A stretch of 64,000 nucleotides of DNA from Ovis canadensis (GCF_042477335.2 NC_091262.1:44613001-44677000); one strand, 5' to 3'. Numbered from the stretch's first letter, positions 44,201 through 54,995 are shown. The notes: a model not told the origin generated them from the sequence alone. Program-made: numbers and translations.

Positions 44201-44889
44201 TGAGAGTCCTTGGAATACAGATGGGGAGACTGAGGCCCAGAGCAGGCAATCCTCACCATACCTGACTCTGCTTGGGAACGGCTGAGTTTCCCTTCGAGGT
44301 AGAGTCTGCAGGTTCCTGAGTGGCAGACCCCACTTCACCAGCCCTGCGCTCAGCCAAGCTGGCTGTCCTGACGGCCAACTCCTAGGGGTTGGGTGACCAG
44401 AGGCAGAGGTGCCAACGAAGTGTGTTTCCTAGGAGATCCCCCTCAAACACACCTGGACTGGCAAGTTGAATCCCACCTCCACCTCCCCACCCCCAAGCTA
44501 AATTTCGCTGTCTCTACAATAGCGCTGCGATTGAGCACACCTTCCTGTCCACTCAGCCCCGCTACCCAGCCCAAAGGCGCTCGATTTGGAGCGTGGCCCT
44601 GGTGGCCACGCAGAGGACACGCGGCCCCACCCCAAACCTCGCAGACCCATTCACCCTGCCCCTCCCCTGCTGCTGGAGAGTGGGCTTAGCCCCGCCCACG
44701 CCCCCACTCGTCGGGGACAATCTCGCGCCACTCCCCCGGGTGCTAAGCAGCCCCCTTCGCTCCCACCTATAGCCAGTTCAGCCCGGCTCTGCCAGACTCA
44801 GACGCCCCTCCCTCCTTCCCCAGAAAGAACTCACCTCGCCCGCAAAGGGCAACCAGGGAGAAAAGGAACAGAGGGAGAGCGCTTCTCAT
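29134..44889 (-). CDS. CHRNB4: Neuronal nicotinic acetylcholine receptor subunit beta-4, complete (join complement 44889..44835, 40442..40294, 34658..34614, 34510..34401, 33639..32646, 29274..29134)
   Basis: This is the complementary subunit of alpha3beta4 nicotinic channels in ganglia, chromaffin cells and habenula-interpeduncular neurons. The six exons join to 1494 nt, 497 aa. Signal peptide: residues 1 to about 21 ([16 protein letters not shown]). Ligand-binding domain: NKT (36), NSS (93), NGS (138) and NCS (166) motifs, and Cys-loop C153-C167 ([15 protein letters not shown]). No vicinal cysteine pair (VNPQDPSY instead), as expected for a beta subunit. M1 231-256, M2 about 263-283, M3 294-315, cytoplasmic loop with six Thr at 371-376, M4 about 464-484. 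The start ATG at 44889 has G at -3 and leads straight into the signal peptide. Oddities: Cys149 where human beta4 has Tyr, and a stop after SEGP that drops the human YAAQRD-type tail. Transcribed in the same direction as CHRNA3 and upstream of it. Confidence 0.98.
29275..32645 (-). other. CHRNB4: CHRNB4 intron 5
   Basis: 3.4-kb GT-AG intron. It contains a (TG)n microsatellite at about 30331-30346 and an MIR (+) at about 30590-30790. The rest shows no gene or clear repeat. Confidence 0.9.
30590..30790 (+). mobile_element. MIR SINE
   Basis: TAGCTGTGTGACCTTGGGCAAGTCA followed by CTATTGTAAAATGGGAG, the MIR core. Confidence 0.85.
32646..33639 (-). CDS. CHRNB4: CHRNB4 exon 5
   Basis: 994 bp; acceptor CTGCCCCCAG, donor CAGAGT|GTAAGT. 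It encodes [11 protein letters not shown] through the Cys-loop, M1-M3 and the cytoplasmic loop to DLDQS. It holds the in-frame (ACC)6 tract at 32871-32888 and the Cys149 codon at 33552-33554. Confidence 0.98.
32871..32888 (-). repeat. CHRNB4: (ACC)6 coding microsatellite
   Basis: Six perfect GGT units on the plus strand, ACC on the coding strand, giving Thr371-Thr376 in the M3-M4 cytoplasmic loop. Confidence 0.9.
33640..34400 (-). other. CHRNB4: CHRNB4 intron 4 with MIR
   Basis: 761-bp GT-AG intron. An MIR in minus orientation at about 33835-33985 (CCCCATTTTACAGATGGGAAAACC). Nothing else recognised. Confidence 0.88.
34401..34510 (-). CDS. CHRNB4: CHRNB4 exon 4
   Basis: 110 bp encoding [14 protein letters not shown] to DIVLYN plus two bases; acceptor TGCTCAG, donor AACAA|GTAAGT. 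It is separated from exon 3 by a 103-bp intron. Confidence 0.96.
34614..34658 (-). CDS. CHRNB4: CHRNB4 exon 3
   Basis: 45 bp encoding [15 protein letters not shown]; acceptor CTCCCCAG, donor CAG|GTAAGT. Same length and phase as CHRNA3 exon 3. Confidence 0.96.
34962..35325 (+). mobile_element. Non-autonomous hAT-type DNA transposon
   Basis: Near-complementary ends (CAACCATTTTGGCACCAGGGACTAG; AACAGGCCACAGTGCCAGCCTGGGGGGTTGGGG). Interior landmarks are GATGATTCAAGTGCATTACATTTAT and TGAGAATCTAATGCTCCTGCTGATCTGAC. The family name is not certain. Confidence 0.75.
35385..35825 (+). mobile_element. Tigger-family DNA transposon remnant
   Basis: CAAGGTTTGTGGCAACTCTGTGTGGAGCA, then TTTGGTAATTTTTGCAACGTTTAAAACTTTTTCATTATTA, ending ATTGCGGTGGTCTGAAACC and AGTATCTCCAAGGTA as in Tigger1 ends. 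Confidence 0.8.
35995..37450 (-). mobile_element. Old L1 LINE segment
   Basis: Contains CTCTTTTTGTCTGAAAACGTCTTTATTTAACCTTCATTTT and GATGTACCTCGGTAAGATTTTCTTTG, landmarks of mammalian L1M elements in reverse. A further fragment is at about 37880-38010. Confidence 0.65.
39422..39590 (-). mobile_element. CHR-type tRNA-Glu SINE
   Basis: TTAGCCGTGCCAGGTCTCAGTTG to GGACCACCAGGCAAGTCT on the plus strand. Confidence 0.85.
40294..40442 (-). CDS. CHRNB4: CHRNB4 exon 2
   Basis: Acceptor TTTCCCAG, 149 bp, donor GTG|GTAGGT. It encodes [17 protein letters not shown] to AQLISV. Contains ISIMLHLSL where human reads ISIKLQLSL. Confidence 0.96.
43352..43545 (+). mobile_element. Bov-tA SINE
   Basis: GGGGCTTCCCTGGTGGTTCAGACGG start; GATCCCCTGGAGAAGGGGATGGC; ends near ACAGTCCATGGGTCGCTAACAC. 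Confidence 0.87.
43755..43926 (+). mobile_element. MER20 (hAT-Charlie) DNA transposon
   Basis: AAGAATCACCAGGTTGTTTG, ATTCCTGGGCTCCACTTCCAGAAATTCTGA, and the terminal GGACCATATTTGAGAAACACTG match MER20 landmarks in order. Confidence 0.8.
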
Positions 44890-45140
44890 GACGGGAAGGG
44901 GTTGGAGAGGTAGCTGAAGCGAGCTCAGCGGTCAGACCGCCCGGGCACCGGCAGCCTTGAGCAGGCTAGTGAGAGCGGGTGCCCACGGCCTCGGAGGTAT
45001 GAAGTGGCGGTGCGGAGGGCACTAGGACCCCGCGGAGAGCCCAGCTGAACCCCGCTGGGGGCAGCAGCTGTGAGCTACGCCCACTCGGGAATGGGCGGGG
45101 CCAGCACCAATGGGGCGCCAGTGGCTCTTCTGAGCCAACC
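44560..45140 (-). promoter_or_regulatory. CHRNB4: CHRNB4 CpG-rich promoter region
   Basis: CpG-rich around exon 1. Upstream of the ATG are a GC box GGGCGGGGCC (45092-45101) and a CCAAT pentamer at about 45107; a CCCCGCCCACGCCCCC tract (44690-44705) lies inside intron 1. Sp-family control of the rodent beta4 promoter is known. The start site is not placed here; no TATA box is evident. Confidence 0.7.
44835..44889 (-). CDS. CHRNB4: CHRNB4 exon 1 (signal peptide)
   Basis: ATGAGAAGCGCT at 44889 downward; donor GGGCGAG|GTGAGT. One base of codon 19 is carried to exon 2. Confidence 0.95.
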
Positions 45141-46125
45141 GCCTAGGGTCGTCACCCGCCCCCACGGGCTGACCTTGGTACTTCCAGACCTACTCAGGCC
45201 TCCCACTTTCCCTAAAGGGAGGCTGGCAGAACAGCGCCTGCACCCTTTGTGGAACTGGGGAGACTGAGGCGGACCCTGGCTCTTGCTCTCTTACCTTTCC
45301 GAAAAGTGCTTGTACTCTAGCCGGCAGTTCTCTAGGATTTGCCCTGTCAGGACTCAGGAGGTCTTACAGAAAAAGATCTCCAGTCTGTGCGCACGGGATC
45401 TGCTGAAAGCAAGGAGCGCTGCAAGAAGTGGGGAATAAGCCTGGTGGTGTGGGGCACAGCTATCTGCAGACATTGGGGAAAGGATGCCTAGGGCAAGTGT
45501 GTGGATTTGGGGAGGGTTAAATGGTTCAGGGTCCCCTTACATACTAATAGATTGAGTGGGGAAAGACAGGATGGGGCCAGTGGACTGACTGTGTCCTCTC
45601 ACTTGAGCCTTACAACCTGTGCTGACCGCAGACAGCTCTGGTGCTTCAAGGGAGCAAGCACCCCCTCCTCCAGCCAAGTGATCCTGGCTAAGAGTTGGAA
45701 TCATTCCTTTGGGAGTTGGGGGACCTTACAGGACAAGCATCAACACCAGGGCAGCCTTACTTTTGGACCTGGCCAGAAGTGGTGCCTCAATCCAGGATCC
45801 TACAGGGCCTTTGGAGTACTCCTGCAGCTTTCCACCTCCTCCCCTCCCTGAGCCCCACCAGGCAGAGCTAGCACCTGGAGGGACAGGGCAGGGTCTGGGG
45901 GAGTGGTCACCTAAAGATAGTAACTTTGCCACTTTCTCTCCAGGACTCTCAGGCTTGCTATCATATGGATTTCTCCAATGTCTTTTTTGCTATAATTTGA
46001 CATGTTGGCATCTATTCTTTTTAAAAGAACACTGTTGAAATGGAGCTGCCTTTCCTTTTAAGATGGCTTGGAGAATGTAGGATTGAGTGCATTCTCTTCT
46101 CCAAACTGTAGCAATAAATAGATGA
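45141..46125. other. CHRNB4 upstream DNA
   Basis: No gene or named repeat seen. GC-moderate, grading from promoter into intergenic sequence. Confidence 0.5.
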
Positions 46126-46127
46126 CA

Positions 46128-46208
46128 TATTGGGTTGGCCAAAAAGTTTGGGTTTTTCTGTAAGATGTTATGGGAAGAGCTGAACAAACTTTTTGGCCAA
46201 ATCAATGT
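46128..46208 (+). mobile_element. Mariner-type MITE
   Basis: About 80 bp with terminal inverted repeats: GGGTTGGCCAAAAAGTTTG at the left and CAAACTTTTTGGCCAAATC at the right, next to TA. A miniature mariner common in ruminant genomes. Confidence 0.88.
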
Positions 46209-46907
46209 ATAAAGCAAACAAAAAGACATAACCAGGCTGAAAATAAGATCTTTATGAACCAACTTCGGGGGGGAAAGAAAGCAAAGTAATGAGGGGGCTG
46301 AAATTGGGAGCCAACTGGGCTCTGGAAGTCAAAGGCAGTGGCAGGTGCTTAGGGATAGAAGGGGACTAAAAGACTGTTGGCTGGAAGCTAGGGGCTTGGT
46401 TGTATCCCAATCCCTGAAAGATGCTGGAGAGGGATACTGCTGCTGATCTGTTGTCTGAGGCCTTAGCTCATAGTATGTGTATTACCTCTCATACACCATA
46501 GCATAGGAGCTTGAAAATGCCATGGGACTTGGAGGTATCTGCAAAACCTTAAGTTAGGTGAGCAGTGGTGGGAGGGTGGGAAGGGAGAGAGGGAGAGGAT
46601 ACATTATTCATTCAAACTAGCCTAAGTGCTGGAACATAAGTGAAGTGCTCAGAGAATGATGTGGAAAGGGTTCCATTGACCAGACCTGAGACATTTTAGC
46701 ATTAAAATAAATAATAATAAGGATGAATATTCATTGAGTAAAATGAGAAAATTTAAGACTATACTGTAGTAAATAAATGATGAAAGTTTGATGATAAATG
46801 AGGAACTTAACATAGTTTCAAATACCTCCCCACAAAACTTTTATTAATTATAAGGGGGTAAAAGAGTTGACAGAGGAGAAATTTTGCAGATACCACCTGT
46901 GGTAGAT
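46209..46907. other. Intergenic DNA, no feature
   Basis: No gene and no recognised repeat. Confidence 0.45.
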
Positions 46908-47332
46908 TGAATAATGACCCCCAAAGATGTCTACATCCCTATTTTGGAACCTGTGGATATGACTTTATATGGTGGAAGAAACTTGGCTTGTGTTATTAAA
47001 TTAAAGGTCTTGGGATGGGGAGATTCTCCTAGTGGGACTGATGTAGTCACAGAGGTCCTTATAAGGGGAAGCAGGGAATAAGAGAATGTATGTGAAAATG
47101 GAAGCAGAGATTGGAGTGATGTAGATATGAGCTAACAAATGCCAAGGCTGCCTCCAGAACTGGAAGAGGCAAGGCACAGATTCTCCTTTGGAAACACCAC
47201 AAGGAATTAGTTCTGCCAGTACCTTGATATTAGCTCCATAAGACTGATATTGGACTTCTGATCTTCAGACCTGTAAGATTAAAAAAAATTATGTTGTTTC
47301 AAGCCACTACATTTGTGATAATTTGTTACAGT
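46908..47332 (+). mobile_element. Solo LTR of an ERVL-MaLR-like element
   Basis: TGTGGTAGATTGAATAATGACCCCCAAAGATGTC start, GATGGGGAGATTCTCCTAG middle, and GTTGTTTCAAGCCACTAC to TAATTTGTTACAG end. This is the classic MLT1/MST-like LTR pattern, but the subfamily is uncertain. Confidence 0.7.
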
Positions 47333-47337
47333 AACTT

Positions 47338-48030
47338 TCAGTTCAGTTCAGTTCAGTCCCTCAGTTGTGTCCGACTCTTTGCGACCCCATGAATCGCAGC
47401 ACGCCAGGCCTCCCTGTTCATCACCAACTCCTGGAGTTCACTTAAACTCACGTCCATCAAGTCGGTGATGCCATCCAGCCATCTCATCCTCTGTTGTCCC
47501 CTTCTCCTGCCCCCAATCCCTCCCAGCATCAGACTCTTTTCCAATGAGTCAACTCTTCTCATGAGGTGGCCAAAGTATTGGAGTTTCAGCTTCAGCATCA
47601 TTCCTTCCAAAGAATACCCAGGGCTGATCTCCTTTAGGATGGACTGGTTGGATCTCCTTGCAGTACAAGGGACCCTCGAGAGTCTTCTCCAACACCTCAG
47701 TTCAAAAGCATCAATTCTTCAGTGCTCAGCTCTCTTCACAGTCCAACTCTCACATCTGTACATGACTACTGGAAAAACCGTAGCCTTGACTAGATGGACC
47801 TTTGTTGGCAAAGTAATGTCTCTGCTTTTGAGTATGCCATTTAGGTTGGTCATAACTTTCCTTCCAAGGAGTAAGTGTCTTTTAATTTCATGGCTGCAGT
47901 CACCATCTGCAGTGATTTTGGAGCCCCAAAAAATAAAGTCTGACACTGTTTCCACTGTTTTCCCATCTATTTCCCATGAAGTGATTGGACCAGATTTAGG
48001 AAACCAATATAGTACCTCAACCAAGTGATC
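47338..48030 (-). mobile_element. BovB LINE 3' fragment
   Basis: TCAGTTCAGTTCAGTTCAGTCCCTCAGTTG start on plus. The minus strand retains BovB coding text (WMTGLMDV-like [25 protein letters not shown]). Confidence 0.9.
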
Positions 48031-48799
48031 AAAATTAACATCATGAATGATGGAGCAAATAAAAATTGTACATTACCTGATAGGTTCCAATACACAGGAT
48101 TGCTTCTTTGATATTCCTGCCAAAGATATATGACTTGAATCTAGTTATGAGGATGCATCAGACAAACCCAGATTAAGGGATATTCTATAAAATAACTGGT
48201 CTGTAATCATTAGAAGTATCAAGGTTATGAAAGTCAAGGAGAGATTAAGAAACTGTTTCAGATAGAAGGAGACTCAAGTGACATCACAGCTAAATGCAAC
48301 ATGTGATTCTGAAATGGATCCTTTTGCTATATAAGACTTTATGGGAACAACTGGCAAAATATGAATGGGGTCTGGGGATGAGATAATAATGCTATATCAA
48401 TGTTAATTTCTTGATATTGATGACTATATGTTGGCTATATCTACAAAGATATCTTTGTAAATAATGCACATAAAAGTGTCAGACGCTTATGTTGTAAATG
48501 TAATCAAAATGATGCAAGGGGAAAAAGTTCATTGTATGATACTTGGAAATTTTCTCTAAATTCGAGATTAAAAAAAAAAGCTAAGTGAGCTTACAAACTG
48601 AGATTTGAAAACTTAAGCAATCAAAGGCTAAGTCAATAAAATATATTGGTGAATTGACTCCAGATAAAATAAATTTTTATAGACATACGACAAATAATTT
48701 TTAGGAAGAAAAGAAAAAGAAGAAAAGCTATCCAACTTATTTGTTGAGGATAGTATAATTGTGAGAATGTACAATGTGACTTATGGGTATTTTTCACAG
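48031..48799. other. Intergenic DNA, AT-rich
   Basis: AT-rich with possible decayed LINE text. No gene. Confidence 0.45.
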
Positions 48800-49055
48800 G
48801 GAGACGGCATGGGTTAGTGGTTAGTGCGTGGCCTCTGGAGCCAAGCAGTCTGGATTTATATTCTGGTGTCACTACTAATATTCTCTGTGAACTTGGGGAA
48901 GTGACTTAACTTCTCTGTGCCTCAGTTCTCTCATATTTCAGAGGAAATAACCTTCAAAACAATAGGCCTTCTAGGATGAAATAATTCATGTAAAATGCCT
49001 TAATGGTGCCTGGAACATAGAAAGCACCTAATAAATGTTAGCTTCTATTAGTTTT
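48800..49055 (+). mobile_element. MIR SINE, near full length
   Basis: GGTTAGTGGTTAGTGCGTGGCCTCTGGAGCCA through TGCCTCAGTTCTCTCATATTTCAG to GTGCCTGGAACATAGAAAGCACCTAATAAATG. Confidence 0.88.
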
Positions 49056-49079
49056 CATGAATGTAGATTCAAAAATTCT

Positions 49080-50030
49080 AAATAAAATAATACCAAGTTG
49101 AAAACAGCAGTGTACACACACAAAAATATTGCGTCATGGCAAAGTAGGGTTTATTCTAAGAACCCGAGTGAGTCAACATTAGATAACTCACTAATATAAT
49201 AAACTACCCTAACAGATTACTCATGCAATGCAAACTATTAGCAAACTAGCTTCCTTAACCTAATAAACATGTAGCACTGATCAGACTTAATGGTAAAACT
49301 TTAAAAGCAATTTCCATCAAAGTCAAGACTTACACAAGGATGTCTTCTATCATAGTTTCTATTCAGCACTATATTGGAGGTCCTACACCTTCTTGTGGTA
49401 GCTTAAATTATGTAAAATTGCCATTTTTTTTAGGTCACAGGCTGCCCAACAGCAGCAACTTATATGATTCAACCTATAAAAGGAAGAAATAAATAGCATT
49501 TAAGAATCAGAAAAGAATACTACCTGTATGTGCAGACAATGTGATTGTCTGTGCAGAAAATCCAAGAGAACATACAGAGAAATCATTAAAACTAGTAAGA
49601 GAGTAAGGTTACTAAATTCAAGATCGACTTTGTAAAAATTATTAGCATTTGTGTACCAAATTATAACATGTATAGAAAAAGAGATTCTATTTACAACAGC
49701 AACAAAAATCTGAAAAGGCATCAAGCAAAAGATACACGAGAACTTTCATGTAGAATAGTATATTGTAAAAATTACTCCAGGACTTGAAGAACTGACTAAA
49801 CGGAAATATAGAACATGTTTATGAATGTAAGGACTCAAATTATAAAATGGAACCACTAATATTTATGAACAGGAGGACCTCATGGACAGAGAAACCTGGT
49901 ATATTATATTACTTATTACTAAATTAAACTATAAATTTGATGTGATTCTCACACAAATCCCAATAGAATTTTTCATGGAACTTACTGGGTGCATTGTAAG
50001 ATCCAAGTAGAAATCAAGGGACCAAGAATA
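49080..50030 (+). mobile_element. Decayed L1 LINE
   Basis: A-rich plus-strand L1-like text (GAAAATCCAAGAGAACATACAGAG; GCATCAAGCAAAAGATAC). Frames are destroyed. Confidence 0.5.
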
Positions 50031-50089
50031 ACATAGCGAACACCACTGGTGTCCTGCCTCTACCCTTCAGCATCACAGACCCCATACAT

Positions 50090-50930
50090 GCCAGGAAGTT
50101 AGCAGCATTAATGTACTAATCATACCTTTTTATTTGACATCTATGGCTTTGCTGATCCTGTAGAGACTCCGCCTTCCAGGGCTTAGTCAAGTTCTAGAAA
50201 TAATAAAAAACTTACCTGCCAGTGCAACTTTCATATGCATACCAACTATCTAAAGCCCATAGTCTTGAACTGACTCCTTATCAGGCTCTTATACTCCAGT
50301 CCACTATCCATCTGGCTTAATCATCCTAGGGCCAAGTACTTGACAACTGCAGATAGCTGATATGCCCCAGAGGCCACTGAAATTATTCAAACTAGCCAAT
50401 CCTAAGCCTACGTACCTTGCCTTGCTTTTCCTGCAGAAACCACAATAAAGGCTCATGCCGTTTCCCCTCACTCCGTCTGCCTTCTGACTGATCTTGGGAC
50501 TTTGCAGGGTGGTCCTGCATGGCCTGCCATGCCTCCTGTGTCTAGGGATCTGTGGGTATGATGTTGAAAACTTCTTCCTTTATGACAGTCATTTCCATGT
50601 CTGTGTGTCTTACTATACATAATCAAAACACATCCTGGATACATTTTTAAAATAGTCAATGAGGAATGAGAGTTAGCCTATAAATAATCCAATTTCTTTG
50701 CCTGCAGGTTGGAATAACTCTAAAGTGCCCAGTGAGACTGAACTCAAACGTCCTTCCAGCTTGTCCATTAATGCACCTCCATTGACTTTCTTCCCTTATA
50801 CCTTGCTTCCCCACTGTCTTACTTGTTCTTCCTGTGACTGCTCACTAAAGAAAATCCTTGCACCCAAATCCTTGTCTCAGACTCCACTTGTCGGGAAACC
50901 CAAATTGGCTTGAGGGGTGGTGGTGGGGGC
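50090..50930 (+). mobile_element. LTR-like sequence
   Basis: AAACCACAATAAAGGCTCATGCCG followed by TTTCCCCTCACTCCGTC resembles the R-U5 region of a gammaretrovirus-type LTR; 50640-50920 looks like a second unrelated LTR end. No coding remains. Tentative. Confidence 0.35.
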
Positions 50931-50974
50931 TTCCCAGGTGGCACTAGTGGTAAAGAAACCACCTGCCAATACAA

Positions 50975-52010
50975 ATTAGAATTTTCTCTGGGTATATGCC
51001 AAGGGATTGCAGGGTCATATAGTAACTCTAATTTTAGGTTTTGAAGGAACCTCTATACTGTTCTCCATAGTGTCTGCACCAATTTACATTTCTACCAACA
51101 GTGTAGGAGGGTCCCCTTTTTACTAAACCCTCTTCAGCATTTATTATTTGTAGATTTTTTATTATGGCCATTCTGACCAGTGTGAGGTGATAGTTCTTAT
51201 AGTTTTTATTTGCTTTTATCTAATAATTAAAGATGTTGAGCATCTTTTCATATGCCTATTTGCCATCTATATGTCTTCTTTGAAGAAATATCTGTTTAGT
51301 TCTTCTGCCCATCTTTGGATTGGATTGTTCCCTTTTTGTTATTGAGTTATATGGGCTGTTTGTGTATGTTGGAAATTAAGCCCTTGTCAATTGCATTGCT
51401 TGCAAATATTGAGTTGACCAAAAGGTTCACAAAAAAAACCAAATGAACCTTTTGGCCAACCCAATGTTTCCTACCAATCTGTTGGTTGTATTTTTATTTT
51501 GTTTATGGTTTTTTTTGCTGGACGAAAACTTATGAGTTCAATTAAATCCCATTTGTTTATTTTTGCTTTTAATTCTATTGCCTTAGGAGATTGAACTAAG
51601 AAAACATTATTTTGATTCATGTCAGAGAATGTTTTGGCTATGTTTTCCTCTAGGTGTTTTATGGTGTCTTGTGTTTAAGTCTTTAAGCCATTTTATTTTG
51701 TATATGGTGTGAGGGACTATTCTAACTTCATTGATTGTGGCTGTTCAGCTTTTCCAACATCAGTTGCTAAAGAGACTGTCTTTTTCCCCTTGCATACTAT
51801 TGCCTCCTTTGTTGAAGATTAATTGTCCATAGGCATGTGGGTTTATTTTTGGATTCTCTGTTCTGTTCCATTGATCCATATGTCTGTTTTTGTGCCAATA
51901 CATTGCTGCTTTGATTACTGTAGCTTTGTAGTATTGTCTGAAGTCTGGGAGGGTTATGCCTCCAGCTTTGTTCATAATGGTATAAATAAGATAGATACCT
52001 ACTTCTCTCA
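50975..52010 (-). mobile_element. L1 LINE 3' part with ORF2 remnant
   Basis: The minus strand at about 51760-51990 reads L1 ORF2 text ([31 protein letters not shown]). Plus-strand landmarks are GGGATTGCAGGGTCATATAGTAAC and TTTGCCATCTATATGTCTTC. It is interrupted by a mariner MITE at about 51410-51472, and a short Bov-tA start lies just left, at 50927-50972. Confidence 0.85.
51410..51472 (+). mobile_element. Mariner-type MITE inside L1
   Basis: Inverted ends GTTGACCAAAAGGTTCA and TGAACCTTTTGGCCAAC around an A-rich centre. Confidence 0.82.
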
Positions 52011-52439
52011 CACGTAGAAACCTGGAGGTTGGCAATATAGGACTAATACGGTCACTTTATTTCCCAAATTTCCTGGGTCACGTGGTCCTTCTAGCTTTCT
52101 GCTCTATGATCCTAAGGCAATATTTCTTGATCTGTATGTTTCAAGATGGCTGCTAAAGCTCCAGGCATCACATGTGTACTCCAGGTAGCCAGAGGAGTAA
52201 GAAATCAAAAAGAAAAAGCTAAGAGCATAGACCAGCTGTCTTTTAAGGAAACTTCTTGGAAAACTGCCTCTTAACATTTCTGTTTATAATCCCATTCAGC
52301 AGATCTTTGTCACACTTGGCTCCAAAGAAGCTTGGGAAATGTAGTCTTTATTCTGAGTGGTGATAATCCAGCAGATAATTAGGGATTCTACCATGGTAGA
52401 AGTAGAGGAAAATGGATATCAGGATATAGTAACAGACTA

Positions 52440-52535
52440 TGCCCTAAGCATCTGCTTTGTACCAGGATCTGTTCTTGGAAATGAATTGATAGCTAAGCAA
52501 AGTCTCTGCCCTCATGGAATTAACACTCTGGTAGA
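52440..52535 (-). mobile_element. L2 LINE fragment
   Basis: GCATCTGCTTTGTACCAGG, then AAGTCTCTGCCCTCATGGAATTAACACTCTGG. Confidence 0.65.
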
Positions 52536-52537
52536 AG

Positions 52538-52756
52538 AAAGTGAAGTGAAAGTGTTAGTCACTCAGTCGTGTCTGACTCTTTGCAACCCCATGGACTGTA
52601 GCCTGCCAGGTTCGTCTGTCCATGGAATTCTCCAGGCAAGAATACTGGAGTGGGTAGCCATTCCCTTCTCCAGGGGACCTTCCTGACCCAGAGATTGAAC
52701 CAAGTTCTCCTGCATTGCAGGCAGATTCTTTACCATCTGAGCCACCAGGGAAGAGC
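52538..52756 (-). mobile_element. Bov-tA SINE
   Basis: AAGTGAAAGTGTTAGTCACTCAGTCG start and GAGCCACCAGGGAAG end, with TAGAAGAAA on both sides as probable target duplication. Confidence 0.9.
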
Positions 52757-53030
52757 CTCTAGTAGAAGAAACACACATTAAACTCATAAAGAAAATATTG
52801 ACGAAGTATGATGAGGAAAACTACTGAATTCTCCAGGAGAGAACAACAGGGAATGTATATGAATGTGGATGAAACTAAGGTGGGAAGGGTTTGGAGCGTT
52901 TATACATCTGAACCTTTACAAGTGTGGTTCCCTCTGCCTGGATGCTGTTCCTTGTCTTTGCTCCCCACTCATCATTCCTGGTGGTTTAAACTGTGTTAAC
53001 TTGGTTAAGTTGGAACTGTATTTTCCAGAA

Positions 53031-53242
53031 GGCTTTCCTGATGGCTCAGTGGTAGAGAACCCGCCTGCCAATGCAGGAGGTGTGGGTTCGATCCCTGGGT
53101 TGGGAAGATCCCCTGGAGAAGGAAATGGCAACCCACCCCAGTATTCTTGCTTGTAAAATCCCATGACAGAGGAGCCTGGCGGACTACAGTCCATGGGGTC
53201 ACAAAGAGCCATGCACGACTTAGCAACTAAAACAACAACAAA
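53031..53242 (+). mobile_element. Bov-tA SINE with target-site duplication
   Basis: GGCTTTCCTGATGGCTCAGTGG start, ACTTAGCAACTAAAACAACAAC tail, exact 12-bp TATTTTCCAGAA at 53019-53030 and 53243-53254. Confidence 0.93.
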
Positions 53243-53254
53243 TATTTTCCAGAA

Positions 53255-54995
53255 TTCCCATTCCATTTTTGGTTTTGGGTTGAGTCAGCCAAAAGAAGAA
53301 CCTTTATGAGATTTGGAAACAGAAGTGAAGAGGCAGCTGTTTCTGTCTAAAGGCTGCTGTGGTTGTATGCGTATGCAGTGAGAGATGCAGCGATGCCTGG
53401 GGGGTCCAGCTGTCTGCCCTGCATCCAGCTCTTCTTCCTGGTGCTGGCCAATAGTGGCCCCAGCCCACCACTCAACGCTGAGCTGCAGACCCACAGATGT
53501 GGGAACTCCAGGTTGGCACAGTTGCCCAGTATCTTCTCCAGGAGCATCTCCTTGGCAGTTCCACATAAGTGGCCAGACAAGGCATCTCAGATTGAACAAA
53601 TGGTGACCCCTTCTCTGAACCTCCAGCACCTCTGCTTCCCCAGCTCCTCCCGCCACCAAGCAGGGGCTAATACCTGTAATAAATCCCTCAGCTCTTGCTC
53701 ATGGTGGTTCTGCTTCTTCCCTGATTGGACCCTGACAGTTCCTTCTTGTTGGGCAGTTCCTTCTTGAAGTGGTAAGCACTCTACCAGGATGCTCCCTCTT
53801 CCTCCTCCTCCCCCTCCTCCAAGAGGCCTTCCCTACACCCCCTTGGCAGCTCCAGTGAGACCTGCTTCATTCAGCCTCATAGAATTGTTTGTTAAAAAGG
53901 TCTGCTTCTTACTACTCTGAAAGGACTCCAGGGACAGGGTGGGGTCTTTGGTCCTCATTTCTGAGGACAAGTGGGAGGAAGCCACAGTATTCCAGGCCTC
54001 TAGAAGGTGCCAGATACTTCCTGATTAACTCTCTCATTTTGTCATCACAAGAATTTACTGCCTCATTTTAGGAATGAAGAGAAAGTCAGTTGGTGGAGTT
54101 GGTGTTTGAACCCTGGACTACAGGCACCAGGGCCTACGGTCCCTTCACTTGCTCACGGCTGGGGCAGGAAGTGGGGCTGCGATTTCCATCCCCGTTCAGC
54201 CTCCTTGGATTCCTTGCTCCCTGACCCTGCTGCTCTCGCCCCTCCCACACCCATTCGTGCTCCACCTGCTCCTGCTCTCCGGGCAGGCAAGCTCCACTCT
54301 CCACGGTGCTAATTGGCACCTGGGGCCCGTGGCAGGCAGCAGCGTTGATGGCTCTGCAGCTGGGTTCAGAGACAAGGGCCAGGCTGACTCAGAGCCAAAA
54401 CCTAGCAAGTGCAGACACCCGACCTGAGGGGATGGAGATGAGGAACAGCTGGTCCCCTCCCCTCCGGCTGGCCCCACACCCGCATTTCTGAGGGCTCACC
54501 ATCTGGGCTGCCACTGTCTCCCTGCTCGTGTGCTTGCTGCCAGCCTAACACTTTGCTGGCCTCAAAGAATCCTCCTCCATCACGAAGCACGTTAGAGTGA
54601 GTTTTCTCCACCCTACTTCCAGCCTAGGCTGGTAGTTAGGGCTGTGAGGTTGATACACAGGGTTCCCATCCTGCTGTGCCACTGGGGACCTACATGACCT
54701 TTTAAAAAAAGTTAGTTTCTCCTTTTCCTCTGCTATAAGGCTGTCCTGATGATTAAATGACATAATGTGGGTAAAGCATGCAGCCCAACGATGGAGCCCT
54801 GGCAAGCTGTGGCACTGGGAGAGATTCGAGACACAGTGTATTGCCAGGTCCTCAAAGACACCCTGTGCCCCTCCAAAGATCCCTTGTATCACTACCCTCC
54901 CTAAACGAAGCCACTGTTTTGGCTTCTAATGATATAGATTAGTTTCACATGTTTTTTAAAAATTCCAAATTTATGGAGATTTGATTGAAGTACAG
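53255..54995. other. Intergenic DNA
   Basis: GC-moderate. Open frames on both strands at 53285-53767 lack gene signatures. A pyrimidine-only tract lies near 53794-53820. No gene. Confidence 0.5.

Larger units (their letters stand above)
40443..44834 (-). other. CHRNB4: CHRNB4 intron 1
   Basis: 4.4-kb GT-AG intron. Holds an L2 end at about 41170-41290, MIRs at about 42580-42700 and 43940-44035, a Bov-tA, a MER20 and a CTCF-like word at 43089-43102 (one mismatch). No gene in the rest. Becomes CpG-rich near exon 1. Confidence 0.9.

Noticed and set aside
53285..53767. Open frames of 124-134 codons on both strands
   Set aside because: No splice, Kozak or domain support. The surrounding sequence looks like an old repeat (LTR-like tail near 53660-53760).
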